From the NCBI GenBank assembly GCA_015680685.1, contig MNCI01038323.1, forward strand, positions 77,873-134,220: a DNA stretch of 56,348 nt, read 5' to 3'. The notes beneath the pieces were generated by a model. That model was given only the letters and a program-made list of their open reading frames with translations, made no database searches and had not been told where the DNA came from. Below, one piece after another: positions 24,129 through 35,305 of this stretch. Made by a program: the position numbers and the translations under genes. Source of the DNA: Gnetum montanum. Lineage: Eukaryota > Streptophyta > Gnetopsida > Gnetales > Gnetaceae. How positions within the stretch are numbered: the stretch's first letter is position 1; the number at the start of each line of letters is the position of its first letter.

Positions 24129-24692
24129 GACTACAATCGAATGAGTTTTCGTAGCTCTCCTATTTATGCCTTACTTCTACTCCTCCTCTGCAATAGCCAA
24201 AATCCAAATTCGCGATATCTGTAAGCTGTCTCGAGTATGAACCATCAGTTTATAGACAAAACGCTTGAAACTAATTTTTTCTTTCTGTCCAATCGATGTG
24301 GAACTTTCCCAAGACGCCGATGTCAGTATGACATGAAATGCAAAGATCGAGGCATTAATTTCGTTGATATCATGTAGATTGCGGTCCAAAATGACCTTAA
24401 ACTAATACATTTATCATCTCGTAATCTGGTTGCATTAACTATGGATTGTACAGAAATTTAAATTTCACAACACGCTAGACACATCACGTTACACTTTTCA
24501 TTTCATTTCATATGCTAGCATCTAGGAAGCCAGGCTCGTTATTATCTCATATTAACGATCCACTAAGACCTTAAACTGGAAGCCTCTTTAACACTAAAAA
24601 GACAAAAACAAACTCTTATCGCTCAACCGATTAGTAGAAAAACAATGTAACAACTTCATTTTTTGACATTTTTTTTGCAAGGTGATTCGCAA
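24129..24692 (-). promoter_or_regulatory. Copy B: promoter of antisense gene and flanking repeats
   Basis: TATA-like CTATAAAC lies at 24248-24255 on the minus strand, about 120 bases before the ATG. Further upstream, TCATACTGACATCGGCGTCT (minus strand) is shared with copy A at the same relative place. Units of GxCC...ACCTTAAACT type occur at 24385-24410 and 24555-24580. On the plus strand the region ends in a T-rich tract and TTTTGCAAG, a possible acceptor before RT. Confidence 0.55.
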
Positions 24693-26105
24693 ATGGATGT
24701 AGCTTTATCCACACCATTAGCCTTAACAGGCCCATACGGGGAGACCATTAGACAGTTTAACTACACGCTAATAGAAACAGAACCTACCCCTTGTGACGTA
24801 ACCATAGCAATGTCGGAGATATCCCCAGATTGACCAAAACATTTGGCCTGAACTCTAGACCTGGAGGCTGGTGATGTGACCGAGGATCCTCTCGACGAGG
24901 TCCCTATGGTTACGCACAAAGGCAAGAATAAAACTCTTAGGGTTAGTTCCCTTTTAGACCAACAAACACAGAGTGGCATAATGCGAGTACTCCAAAACAA
25001 CATTGCTGTATTTGCATGGTCATATAAAGACATGCCAAGATTAGATCCAAGATTAATATAGCATAACATAATTTTAGACTCATGCATCAAACCAATTAGA
25101 CAGAAGGCATGCAAGATTAAGCCAAAAATTGTGCTAGCGGTGCGTAATGAAATCACCAAGTTATATCAGGCTGGTTTCATTCGTGTGGTCGATTACTCAG
25201 ACTGGGTGTCCAACATCGTAGTTGTCTCTAAGAAAACGAGAGGTATACGCATCTGCATAGACTTCTGGGATCTGAACAAAGCTACGATTAAGGATAATTT
25301 CTCATTACCCAGTATCGACCAGCTGATCGACACAATAGCTGGTCATGCACTTCTATCCTTCATGGATGGTTTCTCAGGTTATAATCAAATTCNATGCCTT
25401 AAGCATGAATTGCAATTTAACCTAAAGAAATACGTATTCGGAGTCAAAATTAGATGCATGTTGGGGTTTGTGGTATCAGAGACTGGCATCCAAGTCGACC
25501 CCGACAAGGTCAAGGCCATCATTGATTTAACGCCACCTCCAAACCTCAAGGAACTACGTGGGTTGCAGGGCAGGCTTCAGTTCATCAAGAAGTTCATCTC
25601 AAAATTAACAGATAAATTACATCCCATGCAACACCTTCTTAAGAATGATGTTAATTTATAATGGACCGATGACTGCCAGCGTACATTTGACGATTTAAAA
25701 AAGGAGCTACAACATTTGCCAACGATTTTACCGCTGCAAATGGATCAACCTTTTTACATCTATCTAGCTAGCTCAGACATGTCCATAGCTGCGTTACTAT
25801 GCCAAAAAAGGAATGATGGGTCTAAAGCCCCTATCTATTACCTCAGTCATGCCCTATTTGCGTATGAGACAAGGTACAATGAAGTAGAGCGTAAATGTTT
25901 GGCATTAGTTTTCGCACTTAAAAAATTTAGGCATTATCTTTTCCGTAGTCAGGTCAATATAATCTGTAAAAGCAATGTTCTGCAAGCTATCTCAAACAAC
26001 TTATGTGAGAGTAGGAGAATAGCTCGTTGGAAGGCCATCACGGTCGAATTTAATTTACATTATGTTGGCCAATCGTCCACAAAAGGTCAGGCCATAGCTG
26101 ACTAG
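24693..26105 (+). pseudogene. pol: Copy B pol: reverse transcriptase (palm deleted) and first RNase H
   Basis: ATG at 24693 (MDVALSTPLALTGPYGETIR), homologous to the starts in A (2496) and C (35305). The RT fingers are present (DLNKATIKDNFSLPSIDQL), but after FSGYNQI the sequence jumps, at the N at 25393, to CLKHELQFNLKKYVFGV. Compared with copy A about 79 codons, including YVDD, are missing. RNase H 1 keeps YLASSD and NEVERKCLAL but has ICKSN in place of the TDH Asp. Stops occur at 24828, 25059, 25659 and 26103 (CAG to TAG). Confidence 0.87.
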
Positions 26106-26114
26106 CTAGAAACA

Positions 26115-26590
26115 TTGCCCACTAAAGATCAAGCTACGATAGAGCCAGAATTCCCAGATGGGCATGTACATAGTTTAACACCTATATCAACAGGTTTCGA
26201 AGTGATGTTATACTTCGATGGAGCTTCAACTACTAGAGGCGGCAGTGTTGTCCCTGTTATTATGCTTACCGCTGAGGATGTACGCCCATCGACTTATCGC
26301 CTAACATTCCCTTGTACGAAAAACATGGCAGAGTATGAGGAGCTCCTCAGAGGATTGTTGACAACCAGAGAACTAAAAGTTCAACACCTGGCAATCTGAG
26401 GCGATTCGATGCTCATCATCAATCAAATCACAGGAGTTTACATCTGCAAGGCTATGCACCTACAACCCTACTGCGATATGGCTAAAGATCTCCTGAAACA
26501 ATTCGTGACAACCGATGTCCAACACGTGCCATGCAACGAAAACGCTGTCGCCGATGCACTGGCAACACTGACGTTAAACATACTGCCACA
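26115..26590 (+). pseudogene. pol: Copy B pol: second RNase H
   Basis: This is a second RNase HI-type domain between the first RNase H and integrase. Acidic positions: YFDGAST, AEYEELLRG, GDSMLIINQ and NAVADALATL, all four present. One stop at 26397 is CGA changed to TGA (copy A has Arg there). A second RNase H at this place defines the Tat/Ogre-like group. Confidence 0.88.
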
Positions 26591-27929
26591 CTTGTTTGCC
26601 ACTTGGCCCGCTTTAATGATAGAATGTATAAATCCTGTCATTCAAGAGGTGCAAATTTCTTTATTAAATGCGGAAGGAACATCAGAATGGTATGACAACA
26701 TTAAAACTTACCTTCTGCATGGCGAACCACCACATGAGTTGACACATGTGCAAAAGGATGCAGTGTGCAAGCATGCCAAGCAATACGTCATCCTTGACGA
26801 CAGTACTCTCTGTAGATGCTCCTTCGATGGAGTATTGCTTACTTGCGTTAACAGCGATCAAGCACAGCGAATAGTTAATGAAGTCCACGAAGGGCTGTGC
26901 GGAGGACACGTAGCCCCGCAGGCAATGATTGCTAAAATTAGACACCTAGGGTACTATTGGCCATACATGGAAAAACACTACCTTGCTAAGGTTAAGACAT
27001 GTGACACGTGCCAGCGTTATGCAAATCTAATACACGTTTCACCAACTAAATTTCACACTACATAGATCACTTGGCCATTCCAGTGATGGGGGCTAGACAT
27101 CATAGGTCCCATCACACCCAAATCTTCTACAGGACATAGCTTCATTATCACTGCCACCGAATATTTTATGAAGTGGGTACAGGCTATCCCCCTATGGAAG
27201 ATTACATCTCAACAGGTTTGTCATTTCATCTTAGATAATACCGTAACTAGATTTGGGCTCCCTATGACTATTGTGACAGAAAATGGGCTACAATTTAGTA
27301 GCATAGAAACCAAATCTTTTTATGATAACCTTAGTATCAAGCAATCTTTTTCTTCACCTTATTACCCAAAAGAAAATGGTCAAGTAGAGGTGACAAACAA
27401 GGTGATTATCAATCTACTTAAGAAGATACTCAGTATTAACAAAAAATGGTGGCATGAAAAAATCCTCTACGTGCTATGGGTGTATCGTACAACGTGTAGA
27501 ATAGCTACAGACAAGATGCCCTATAGCCTAGTCTATAGGTCCAAAGCAGTGCTACCCTTGGAATTACAGGTTCCCTCATTACGAATAGTCCTATCCACGA
27601 TTATAAATGAGACTCAACACAAGGAGTCTAGAATCGTGGATTTAGATTCAGTGGAGGAGAAATGCATTCAGACGCTCGACACCATCGAAAGATATCAGGA
27701 TAAACAGAGAAAAAAGCATCGGCACAACCTGCATCAACGATCGATCAAGAAAGGTGACTTAGTTCTCAAGGCCATTCATGAACTAGTAGGCAAGTTCTCT
27801 GCAAACTAGGAAGGCCCTTTCCTGGTCATCGGTGCATACGACAACGGAGCATTCAAGTTAGCAGACATTGATGGCAAAGAGCACTCAAACCCAGTGAACC
27901 ATCTGTACTTGAAATGATATTACGTTTAA
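26591..27929 (+). pseudogene. pol: Copy B pol: integrase
   Basis: The linker is followed by the HHCC zinc domain (HEGLCGGH...CDTCQRY, about 26887-27020), then the catalytic core: Asp in GLDIIGP (after stops at 27063 and 27087), VTENG at about 27273-27287 where the family has TDNG, and Glu in ENGQVEV. The C-terminal part has GDLVLKAI, GKFSAN, a TAG (27807) replacing Trp before EGPFLV, then YDNGAFKLADIDGK and NPVNHLYLK. It ends at TGA 27915 or TAA 27927. The Asp-to-Glu change and the stops make it inactive. Confidence 0.87.
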
Positions 27930-29459
27930 GCATCGACTCGGCGCAAACGCAAGGTAACAAACATCTGCTACGATGTAAAATTGGCCCTTCTTGCACGCGT
28001 CCACCAAGATGCTAAAATGGCAAAATTTTCAACTGTCTGCCATGACGTGAAACTGACAAGGTAAGCATACGTTTGTTGAGATGCTAAATCAGCAAAAACT
28101 TATTCCTTGGTCACGAAATAAAATTGACACCCACAGCATGGTCCGCTGGGACCATAAACTAGCTCTTCCACCATCCGCTACAACGTAAAACTAGTAGATT
28201 GCAGTCTGCCTGGACATTAAACAGGGACCACGGCCTGCTGAGGCTTAAAACTAGCAACGATAGTCAACCAAGACACAAAACTGGAATCAGCCAAGCATTC
28301 CATGAAGCAAGCGAGCGTGGTCATTCTTGCACAGCATCCCTACCAGACAGAACGGGTAAGGCGTTCGGACAGACACAATGCTGTTACCCAGCCGGCATTC
28401 TGCTAATTCCTCGAACATGCCGAAACGCATACTATTGACCCCTCGAAGATGTTGCTACGATAGCCACTCTGTAGCTACACCTCCTGGGATCAATTTTTCC
28501 ACTTGGGGCCATGAAGAAACTGTGGTCATCCGAAGTCTCAACAGCCTCCATCCATCGCCGTCACCGAACTCCGACCTAGCAGATTCATCTAACTTGTTCT
28601 TGGCCCAATCATTGAGGCAACATGAATTTGGCTGTCGACGGTGGTTTCATGAACCGCGGCACCAACATTGGGATGCTTGCTCCCCGTCATGGTCCCTGTT
28701 TCATGGTCTGTGCTCTCCTTTTCACTTTGGATGGTGCTTGTTTCAACAGCCTCCTTCCTTAGCGATTAGAATGATTACTTTTGTGCTCTGCTCTTTGTTA
28801 TGCTTTGCAGGTTACTTGCTACGACAGCGTTGATCAAGATTGCATTCATTAGCAGGTAAGGTATCGTGGCGTCCCAAAGTGATTGCTCAGACTAGCCTGG
28901 CCACCTAGGAGTGCAAACCCTACCTCTCCCTCCATTCAATCTATTATTTTTTTTCCCCTTCCTTTGTCCTCATGACCACTGTTACCTCTTACTTTTCTTG
29001 TACAAAGCATGAATATTCAAGAAACACTCTTTTGCATCTTTGTGTCCATGAACTGGCATAACGCAATTCGCCTAAGTGGAATGTAATTCAAAAAAAAGGG
29101 GCAAAGTTTGGCAAAATGGATGTAAAACAGCTCATCTAAGCCACACGGGTGTAACACAACTCATTCGTGCAAGCCCTCCATATACAGTATGACAGCGTAA
29201 CCTCTCGTAAATACATTCGTGAAAGGACGCTACAACTTGTTCACAAAAGTTTCATGTTCATGTGCTTGAGTCTTTCCCGAACCTCCCTCCTTTTACTCCT
29301 GTAAAATCCCTTCTATGCTTCCCTCCCTACCTTACCTTGGCACTCCCAGGTTTGGCAAAGCGACATTTGAGCAATCTCCGATGGACATTGTTGGTGCCTT
29401 TACCTCTCTGGTGTTTTGCATTCTTTGTTGACATCTTTCAGGCAAGCCCTCTAAACGTC
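27930..29459 (+). other. Copy B 3' untranslated region
   Basis: No gene is supported. 27930-28270 holds 8-10 loose units of GACxxxAAAACTxxCA type, recalling the CTAGTTTTA word flanking the antisense gene. 28378-28833 is an open frame of 151 codons with no recognisable domain and no counterpart to compare. 28940-28965 is a T/C-rich tract. 29040-29230 has short repeats with TAACxCA. Confidence 0.5.
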
Positions 29460-29475
29460 AACAAAGAGGGGGCAT
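29460..29475 (+). promoter_or_regulatory. Polypurine tract, copy B
   Basis: AACAAAGAGGGGGCAT lies immediately before the TG of the 3' LTR, as expected for the plus-strand DNA primer. Confidence 0.85.
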
Positions 29476-30875
29476 TGAAACACCATTAAATTTTTGAAGC
29501 CTCGACGGATCAGCAAAATCTAGTAGCCCAAGCATGAAGTCGTGACAAGGCACAGCATAGTACAGATGAACTTCAGGAGACAGAACAAAACAATAAGTGC
29601 ACGATGGCAAGACTTCCACTTTGTGAATTTTCCATCTTTCAAAATCTCAACATTTAACATATTACGCTGCATTATGCAACATAGCGTAACACCGTGTAGC
29701 ACAGCGTAATATCAAAGACAGTCCACCGCAGCATCAAGGATGGAAAACATGCAAGACTTCGACAGCCCAGTAAAAATCTCAAGGCCTAAGCAATGATCTG
29801 CAGCATGATGCGTGTTTCAGCAGGTTTTCCTTCCTGGTTAAGGGGCCCATTACGCTGCTTTACGCAATGTGGCATAGTAAAAGTCCCGAAAGAGATAGAA
29901 ACAAAGTGCGACAACAATACTTCAACTTTTGCGATTTCGTTATTTTACGTTGAATTACAGTATGATGTGTAATTTAGTGTAATGCAGTGTAATTCAAGTA
30001 ACGATAAGCACAATTCAGACATCAGTGGTTCATATGCCAAAATACGCTCTCTAGTGTATTACAGTGTAATTAAAGGATGGTTTGTTGCCAAAGCCCACAC
30101 GAGGGTAGTTTATGACGCACTACGTAGCATAGCGTCGCAAGCTTCAACGACAACACATTGAGTCAACGGCATTTTATTAGTTTAGGACACGTGTCACTTA
30201 AACCATGTTTTTCTCCTGACCCTAACCTTTTAAATGCTCCAGTTGACGAAGATCAGAAGGGTTGGCAAAATTTTTTCTTCAAGGTTGGCAAAAGAGCAAA
30301 AGAGAATCAGCGATCGTGAGAACATCGGAGGTGATTGGTAAGAACTCTTGATCAGAAACAATCAGCTACCAGATATTCTCCCCCAGGTCTAACTTCCTTG
30401 CGCCCAAATTGGCTAGATCAAGATAGATTGATCCTTGCTTGTTTCATCTTTAGATCACTTTCTTATTGCTAGCATGTGCTTCATCCAAACTGAAGCCCGC
30501 ATGAAATTATTGTATCAAACATATTGCTTTTCGTAAATTAAATCCTAGATCTTGTGACTGTATTCTCTACCAAATCTGATTCCTTGCATCCTAGTTATAT
30601 GGATTTGGCAATCTCATCTAAATCGTTTGCATTGTCTTCAATTGCTTTCAGGATTAACAATATTGCATCGCCTTATAAAGAATCTTCATTTTGCCATCAA
30701 ATTATTACCAAGTATTTTACTAATTAAATAAGTCCCTATCTAATCGACAAGACTGTTCAGGGCACGTCGGATTCATTTTTCTCTCCAGCACGATCCTCGC
30801 ATGGATCCGGGGTTAGAACTGTGTACACAGAATTTGGTTCGGTATTTCTAGCGACCGACATTTTCCGTCATTACA
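29476..30875 (+). repeat. 3' LTR of copy B (1400 bp)
   Basis: Starts TGAAACACCATT and ends CATTACA. It aligns end to end with 13691-15094. Confidence 0.93.
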
Positions 30876-30880
30876 ACACC
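30876..30880. repeat. Target-site duplication of copy B, right
   Basis: ACACC, identical to 13686-13690. Confidence 0.9.
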
Positions 30881-31678
30881 GTGTTGGGTTGAAGTAATCA
30901 ATGGGGCACCTTGGATTTGCACTTGAGGTATGTAATGGATGGACGTGGATGCTGGTATAACTGATGGCATCCCAATTACTTGAGGTCAGAAGGCTGATCC
31001 TGCATTAGTTTGGGAAGGGGATTGTTGGGGCTGTACTTGCAGAGATATGATGGAAGTGGACATATCAGATTGGACGTTGGACCTAGAGAAGATGGGAATA
31101 GAGGTGGTTACTTCCTGTAGAGAAGCTGATGCTCGAGCGTTCGCAGATAAAGATGGAAGTATAGCCTCTTCTAGGAAGGGTTGGAACAATGGGTTCGTAT
31201 GGGCATGGGGACTAATAGTATGGTATGAATCCCCATGCTCAGATTGGGCTGTGAAGTCATCTTCCTCATCTCCACTCTGAGGCTCTATGGGAGGTGCCTG
31301 TAAGGCTTGACTTCTTGCCATGAGAAGTTGGGATATGAGTTGATGATGTTGTTCGAAAAGGGGGATTATATCAAATGCTGAGGGAATGAACTCATGACCT
31401 CCTTTGTAAATAAGTTCATAGTTTCATTTCACTTCTCTCTCTACATAGTCGACAGGTAGGTTAGCTTGAATCTTTATACAGATAAAGTTATATTGTTCTG
31501 ATTTGAGGGTTGCATAAGTAGGGTCTTTGCCCTATAACCTCAATGATTGACACATAGGGCCTTGGGGGTTTATTTGTTCAATAACAGTTATGGGTTCCAT
31601 AGCAGTCACTGGGTTCGAGGTTTTAGCCCCAAAGTCAGAGATCGGCAATGTCACCATGTTGATTTGGGAGGATTCCAT
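30876..31678 (-). pseudogene. gag: Gag N-terminal part of copy D
   Basis: ATG at 31678 (MESSQINMVTLPISDFGAKT). It contains the CxSLRLxGKDP segment shared with copy A (RHSLRLxGKDP), then a Gln/Ser/Pro-rich region with HTNPLFQPF, matching INPLFPF in A and NPLF in C. The longest open stretch is 31321-30986. It is interrupted at 30876 by copy B and resumes at 13690. Confidence 0.82.
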
Positions 31679-31710
31679 AGTGCGTGTGAAAAAAATGGGC
31701 TAGACAAGTT

Positions 31711-31946
31711 GAGCGTGAGCAAGCTGACAGTGTGAATAATTGACAATGTCAGTAACTGATAGCGTGAGTAACTGACAGTGTGAGCAAGCTAACAGCATGA
31801 GTAATTGAGAGCGTGAGTAACTAACAACGTGAGTTGCTGACAGTGTGAGTAATTGATAGGGTGAGTAACTGACAATGTGAGCAAGCTGACAGCATGAGTA
31901 GCTAATAGCATGAGCAACTGACTGTGTGAGTAGCTGACAATGTGAG
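31711..31946. repeat. Tandem array of about 16-bp units in the leader of copy D
   Basis: Roughly 14-15 imperfect units of GTGAGTAACTGACAGC, with variants such as ATGAGCAAGCTGACAG. It lies between PBS and gag of copy D. None of the other leaders has it. Confidence 0.85.
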
Positions 31947-32180
31947 GTATCTGGGGATAGGATGAGTAAGTCAAGCTGAGCATGCGTAACCTAGCTTAAC
32001 AAGCTGGGCAAGTGGTAAGAGAAGCTCACTGTGATCGGTCGATGGTAGTGGTAAGGGCATTACTTGGTAGATTGTCTACGAAGCGTCTCATTTAACCAGC
32101 ATGTGTACGCTATTTAGGTTCTAGTGGTGGAGTTGTAGAGTTTAAAGTGCTTGTTGCAATGTAAGAGTTTTGCAGGTTAG

Positions 32181-32197
32181 CCATCCTTCTAGCGCCA
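32181..32197 (-). promoter_or_regulatory. Primer-binding site, copy D
   Basis: Element strand TGGCGCTAGAAGGATGG, six bases inside the LTR edge. Confidence 0.7.
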
Positions 32198-32203
32198 ATT
32201 TAC

Positions 32204-33724
32204 TGTACTAACCTAAATCATCGGTGTAAGGCTGGAAGGGAAAAAAACATCAAAAGATCATCGGGCAAACACAGCTGACCTTGCCTTCGCCTAAGGGCAA
32301 GTTGGAAAAGGAAACGTAGGTAGAGTGCCTTGGATGGTCTGGACGCAAATCAACCAAGGAATTCTCCAAGCGTAAACTATGGCTTGTGTTGGGGTTATCA
32401 TAACTAATGATGTACAAAATGTAAATAGTAATGTATGAAATGAAAATAGAGTGTATATAGAATAGTATTGCAAAAAAAATGTAAGCTGAATGTAAAACAA
32501 AGTAAATAATCTAATGGCTGGCAAAATGAATTGTATTGCATTTCTTAGAAAGGATGTGCACCGGTCGAAGCGTGGCTACATGTGTGGATGGTAGGTTAAG
32601 CGCCAAGCCCTAAGGTGATGTGTTTCAAAAGTGCTTGGATGCTAGGAGTCAGGTGTGCCTGAGCACCCAAGGGTTGCGGGTCTGTGTTTCCTAAGCTGTC
32701 AAACTTCAAAATTGCCACCCCTGTTTATGTGAATTGACAAGGTATTTATAGGGTTTGGCTGGGCTTGAGTGCGGAACTCATGGATGGAATCAATGGCTGA
32801 AAATTGAGAGGAAAATAGATCAAGTGACACGTGTTCGATGGATAGCTTTGTGTGAGTTGGACGTGTGTAGGAAACCTACGTTCTTGACTAGGTGCATTGT
32901 ATCTTATAGCGTGTGTTGGCTTACTCAAGCTAGCTTACGCTCATGGAAGCACATACAATTTAGTCGATCTAAGTGGTTTTGTGGCTATTTGAGACATCTT
33001 TGTTTCACCAGAGCTTCCAACATGAGTTGACTTTATCCTAGTGTGTCTCCAGCATGCTCACGTTGTACTCATGCTACACTCACGTTGCCAGTGTGACCTC
33101 AGCATGAGTGAGCTAAAATGACATATTTTGCACCAAATTTTGATCTTTGAAGCCTATTTCTTGAGTGCGTCCTTTTGGATGAACCCGTTGTTTACTTTTT
33201 CTTCCTTTAGGATCGCGTCTGTACCATCGCAACTCAAGATTCCATTGGTAATGGATAGCCATACCATTCCTTTGGCATATCAACACGCCTATGCCCCTAT
33301 CTCAACCCCGGTCACTACTCCTCAAAGTCAAAAATTGAGCTTGATGTACCTTGTTTTTAAACCACTTTTGGTAGCTCACACTAGACTCACACTACCAACA
33401 TGACTGCAACGTGAGCTACAAAAACTTGCAATTTTGGATTGAAATCTAGAATTCTGGAGGCTGGAACTTGAAGTTGTCAACCATGAACCCTGAGGATGAC
33501 TTGCACGTTGAAAATCAGATCATTTCGTCTTAGTTTTGGGGCTATTAGAGTTGGTCACACTGTACTCACATTGCCAGCATGACCTCAGTGTGACTAGAGT
33601 GTGAGTGAGAAAATTTGTACCATTCGACCAGAAATTTAAATTTCTAAATGTTGAGACTTGAAAGCTGAAAAGGCTCCCAGTTTTTCTCGTTTCAAAGTGT
33701 TAGGCCTAAATTAGTGGTGTTTCA
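32204..33724 (-). repeat. 5' LTR of copy D (1521 bp)
   Basis: Termini TGAAACACCACT (at 33724) and AGTACA (at 32204). A TATA-like CTATAAATACC has its core at 32744-32751. The U3 part (33040-33610) is full of CTCACxxTG / CAGxxTGA words, the same vocabulary as the tandem array in its own leader. It differs strongly from the LTRs of A and B apart from the ends. Confidence 0.82.
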
Positions 33725-35305
33725 GGTACAAGGTTGACGTTGCTAACATGTTCATTAGGGAATTCGGGTTCTATGAATGCCTGATCATCAACGGGTGAGG
33801 TTGCAAGCTAAGTAGCTATTTCTTGTCCTTTCATTGATGATTGGGCTACATAATGCAAATCAAATTCTGCTATTATTGCTTTTTATTAGGCTATCCTTCT
33901 ACTTTCATACAAGTTTTTCGTGATAACCCGAAGTATGTTGCTTTTTCATATGATGTTCACTTAACTACGGAACAGGTAGTATCTCCACTTTTTTAGCATG
34001 AACACTAAAGCAAGGCAATTCCTTTCCACTTTGTTGTATTTGGCTTCATATGCTATTAAGGTGTGGCTCAAGTAATAGACTGGGGTATCAAAGCCGTCTT
34101 CTCTTTTTTGGCATAAAAACATTGTGATAGACGTGTCTGAGGTTGCAAGGTAGATGTAGAAAGGCTTATCCCTTTGTTGTGGGTACACAGTTGGGAGGTG
34201 TAAAAGCTCTTCCTTTAGGTCATCGAAGGCTTGTTGGAACTGCGTTGTCCATTCAAAGTTAACCCCCTTCTTTAGTAAGTGTTGCATGGGGTGTAACTTA
34301 TCAGTCAACCTTGCTATAAACCTTCTGATGAACTACACTCTACCTTGCAACCCGTGCAATTCTTTACGGTTAGTAGGGGGTGCTAAGTTAATGATGGCCT
34401 TGAATTTGTCATAGTCTACTCATATTCTAGCCTCTGATACTACAAACCCTAACATGAGTCCATTTTTTACATCGAAAACACACTTCTTTATATTAAGTCA
34501 CAAGTGATGCCTGTGACAACATTTCAGGACTACATCTAGATCAGTGGGATGATCAATAGCTATCTTAGATTTGACTGCTATGTCATCCACGTAATCGTTT
34601 AGCCTCTCTAGAAGGTAGTTGCTAAAGATATAGGTCATGGCTCATTGGTAGGTTGCTCCAGTGTTCTTTAGACCAAAGGGCATCATGGTGTAATAAAAGG
34701 TACCCCAAGGGGTCATGAATGTAGTTGTCAACTGATGCTCTGGATTTATGTGAATTTCATTATAACCTAAGAACCCATCCATGAAAGATAGTAAAGCGTG
34801 CCCAGTTGTAGTGTCGATAAGCTGGTCGATATAGCTTAGTGATTTCATCACGTACGACTAGTACGATTTCTAGCTTAACCTTTCAAGCCTTTTGCTTGGC
34901 TAGTTTGACACGTGGGTCCAATACAATGTTATGTTGTATTAGCCATGGGTCTAAACTCAGCATGTCATTGTAAGACCATGCGAATACCTTAATGTGGTCT
35001 TGAAGAACTTTGGATACATCTTTTTGCACTTTTTGATCTAGGAGGGAACTTAGTTTTAGCGTTTTTATTTCCTCCCTGGATGTCGTTATCGGTGCTTCGA
35101 TGATAGGGTCCTTAGTTACATCCCTAGCCTCTAAGTCTATGGCTTGGACCAAGTGTTCGAGCTAATCTAGGGACATTTCCAGGGATGCTACAGTGTTATT
35201 AGTTGATGAATTTCAGTCTACTGACTCTAGATTCAAATATCTTGCAAGTTTGCCATGAGGACCTATCAAGGTTAAAGGTGAGTGTAGATCACACTGCATG
35301 GCCAT
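33725..35305 (-). pseudogene. pol: Copy C pol: reverse transcriptase and first RNase H, 3' truncated
   Basis: ATG at 35305 (MAMQCDLHSPLTLIGPHGK). The pol N-terminal region is followed by EITKL joined directly to YIDQLIDTTTGHALLSF; about 49 codons of the RT fingers present in A and B are missing. The palm YVDDMAVKS is kept (near 34590). RNase H 1 has YLATSD and NKVERNCLAL. Stops are frequent. The frame ends at 33725, where copy D interrupts it just before the second RNase H. Confidence 0.86.

Larger units (their letters stand above)
13691..30875 (+). mobile_element. Ty3/gypsy (Tat/Ogre-like) LTR retrotransposon copy B, complete (17.2 kb)
   Basis: This is the only copy with both ends in the window: LTR 13691-15094, PBS 15101, gag-pro 15352-19072, antisense gene 19711-24128, RT/RNase H/second RNase H/integrase 24693-27929, 3' untranslated region, polypurine tract 29460-29475, LTR 29476-30875, and the 5-bp duplication ACACC on both sides. 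It is oriented opposite to A, C and D. The two LTRs differ at about 28 of the first ~250 bases, nearly all transitions, so the insertion is old. RT lost its YVDD segment next to an N at 25393. Confidence 0.93.
30876..33724 (-). mobile_element. Gypsy retrotransposon copy D, 5' end (LTR, leader, gag N-terminus)
   Basis: Reading right to left: 5' LTR (32204-33724), PBS (32181-32197), leader with a tandem array, gag start (31678). The element continues at 13690-13231 across copy B and is then cut by copy A; the remainder would be left of the window. Its right LTR edge abuts C pol at 33725, so D is inserted in C. Confidence 0.85.

Noticed and set aside
28378-28833. Open frame of 151 codons in the 3' region of copy B
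   Set aside because: No recognisable domain, no second copy in the window to compare, composition like chance; mentioned only within the 3' untranslated region.
28940-28965. T/C-rich tract as a second polypurine tract
   Set aside because: It is pyrimidine-rich on the element strand and not next to an LTR; the true tract is at 29460-29475.
31789-31983. Open frame with repeated Leu/Ser/Thr codons on the minus strand
   Set aside because: It is a translation of the 16-bp tandem array in the leader, not a gene.
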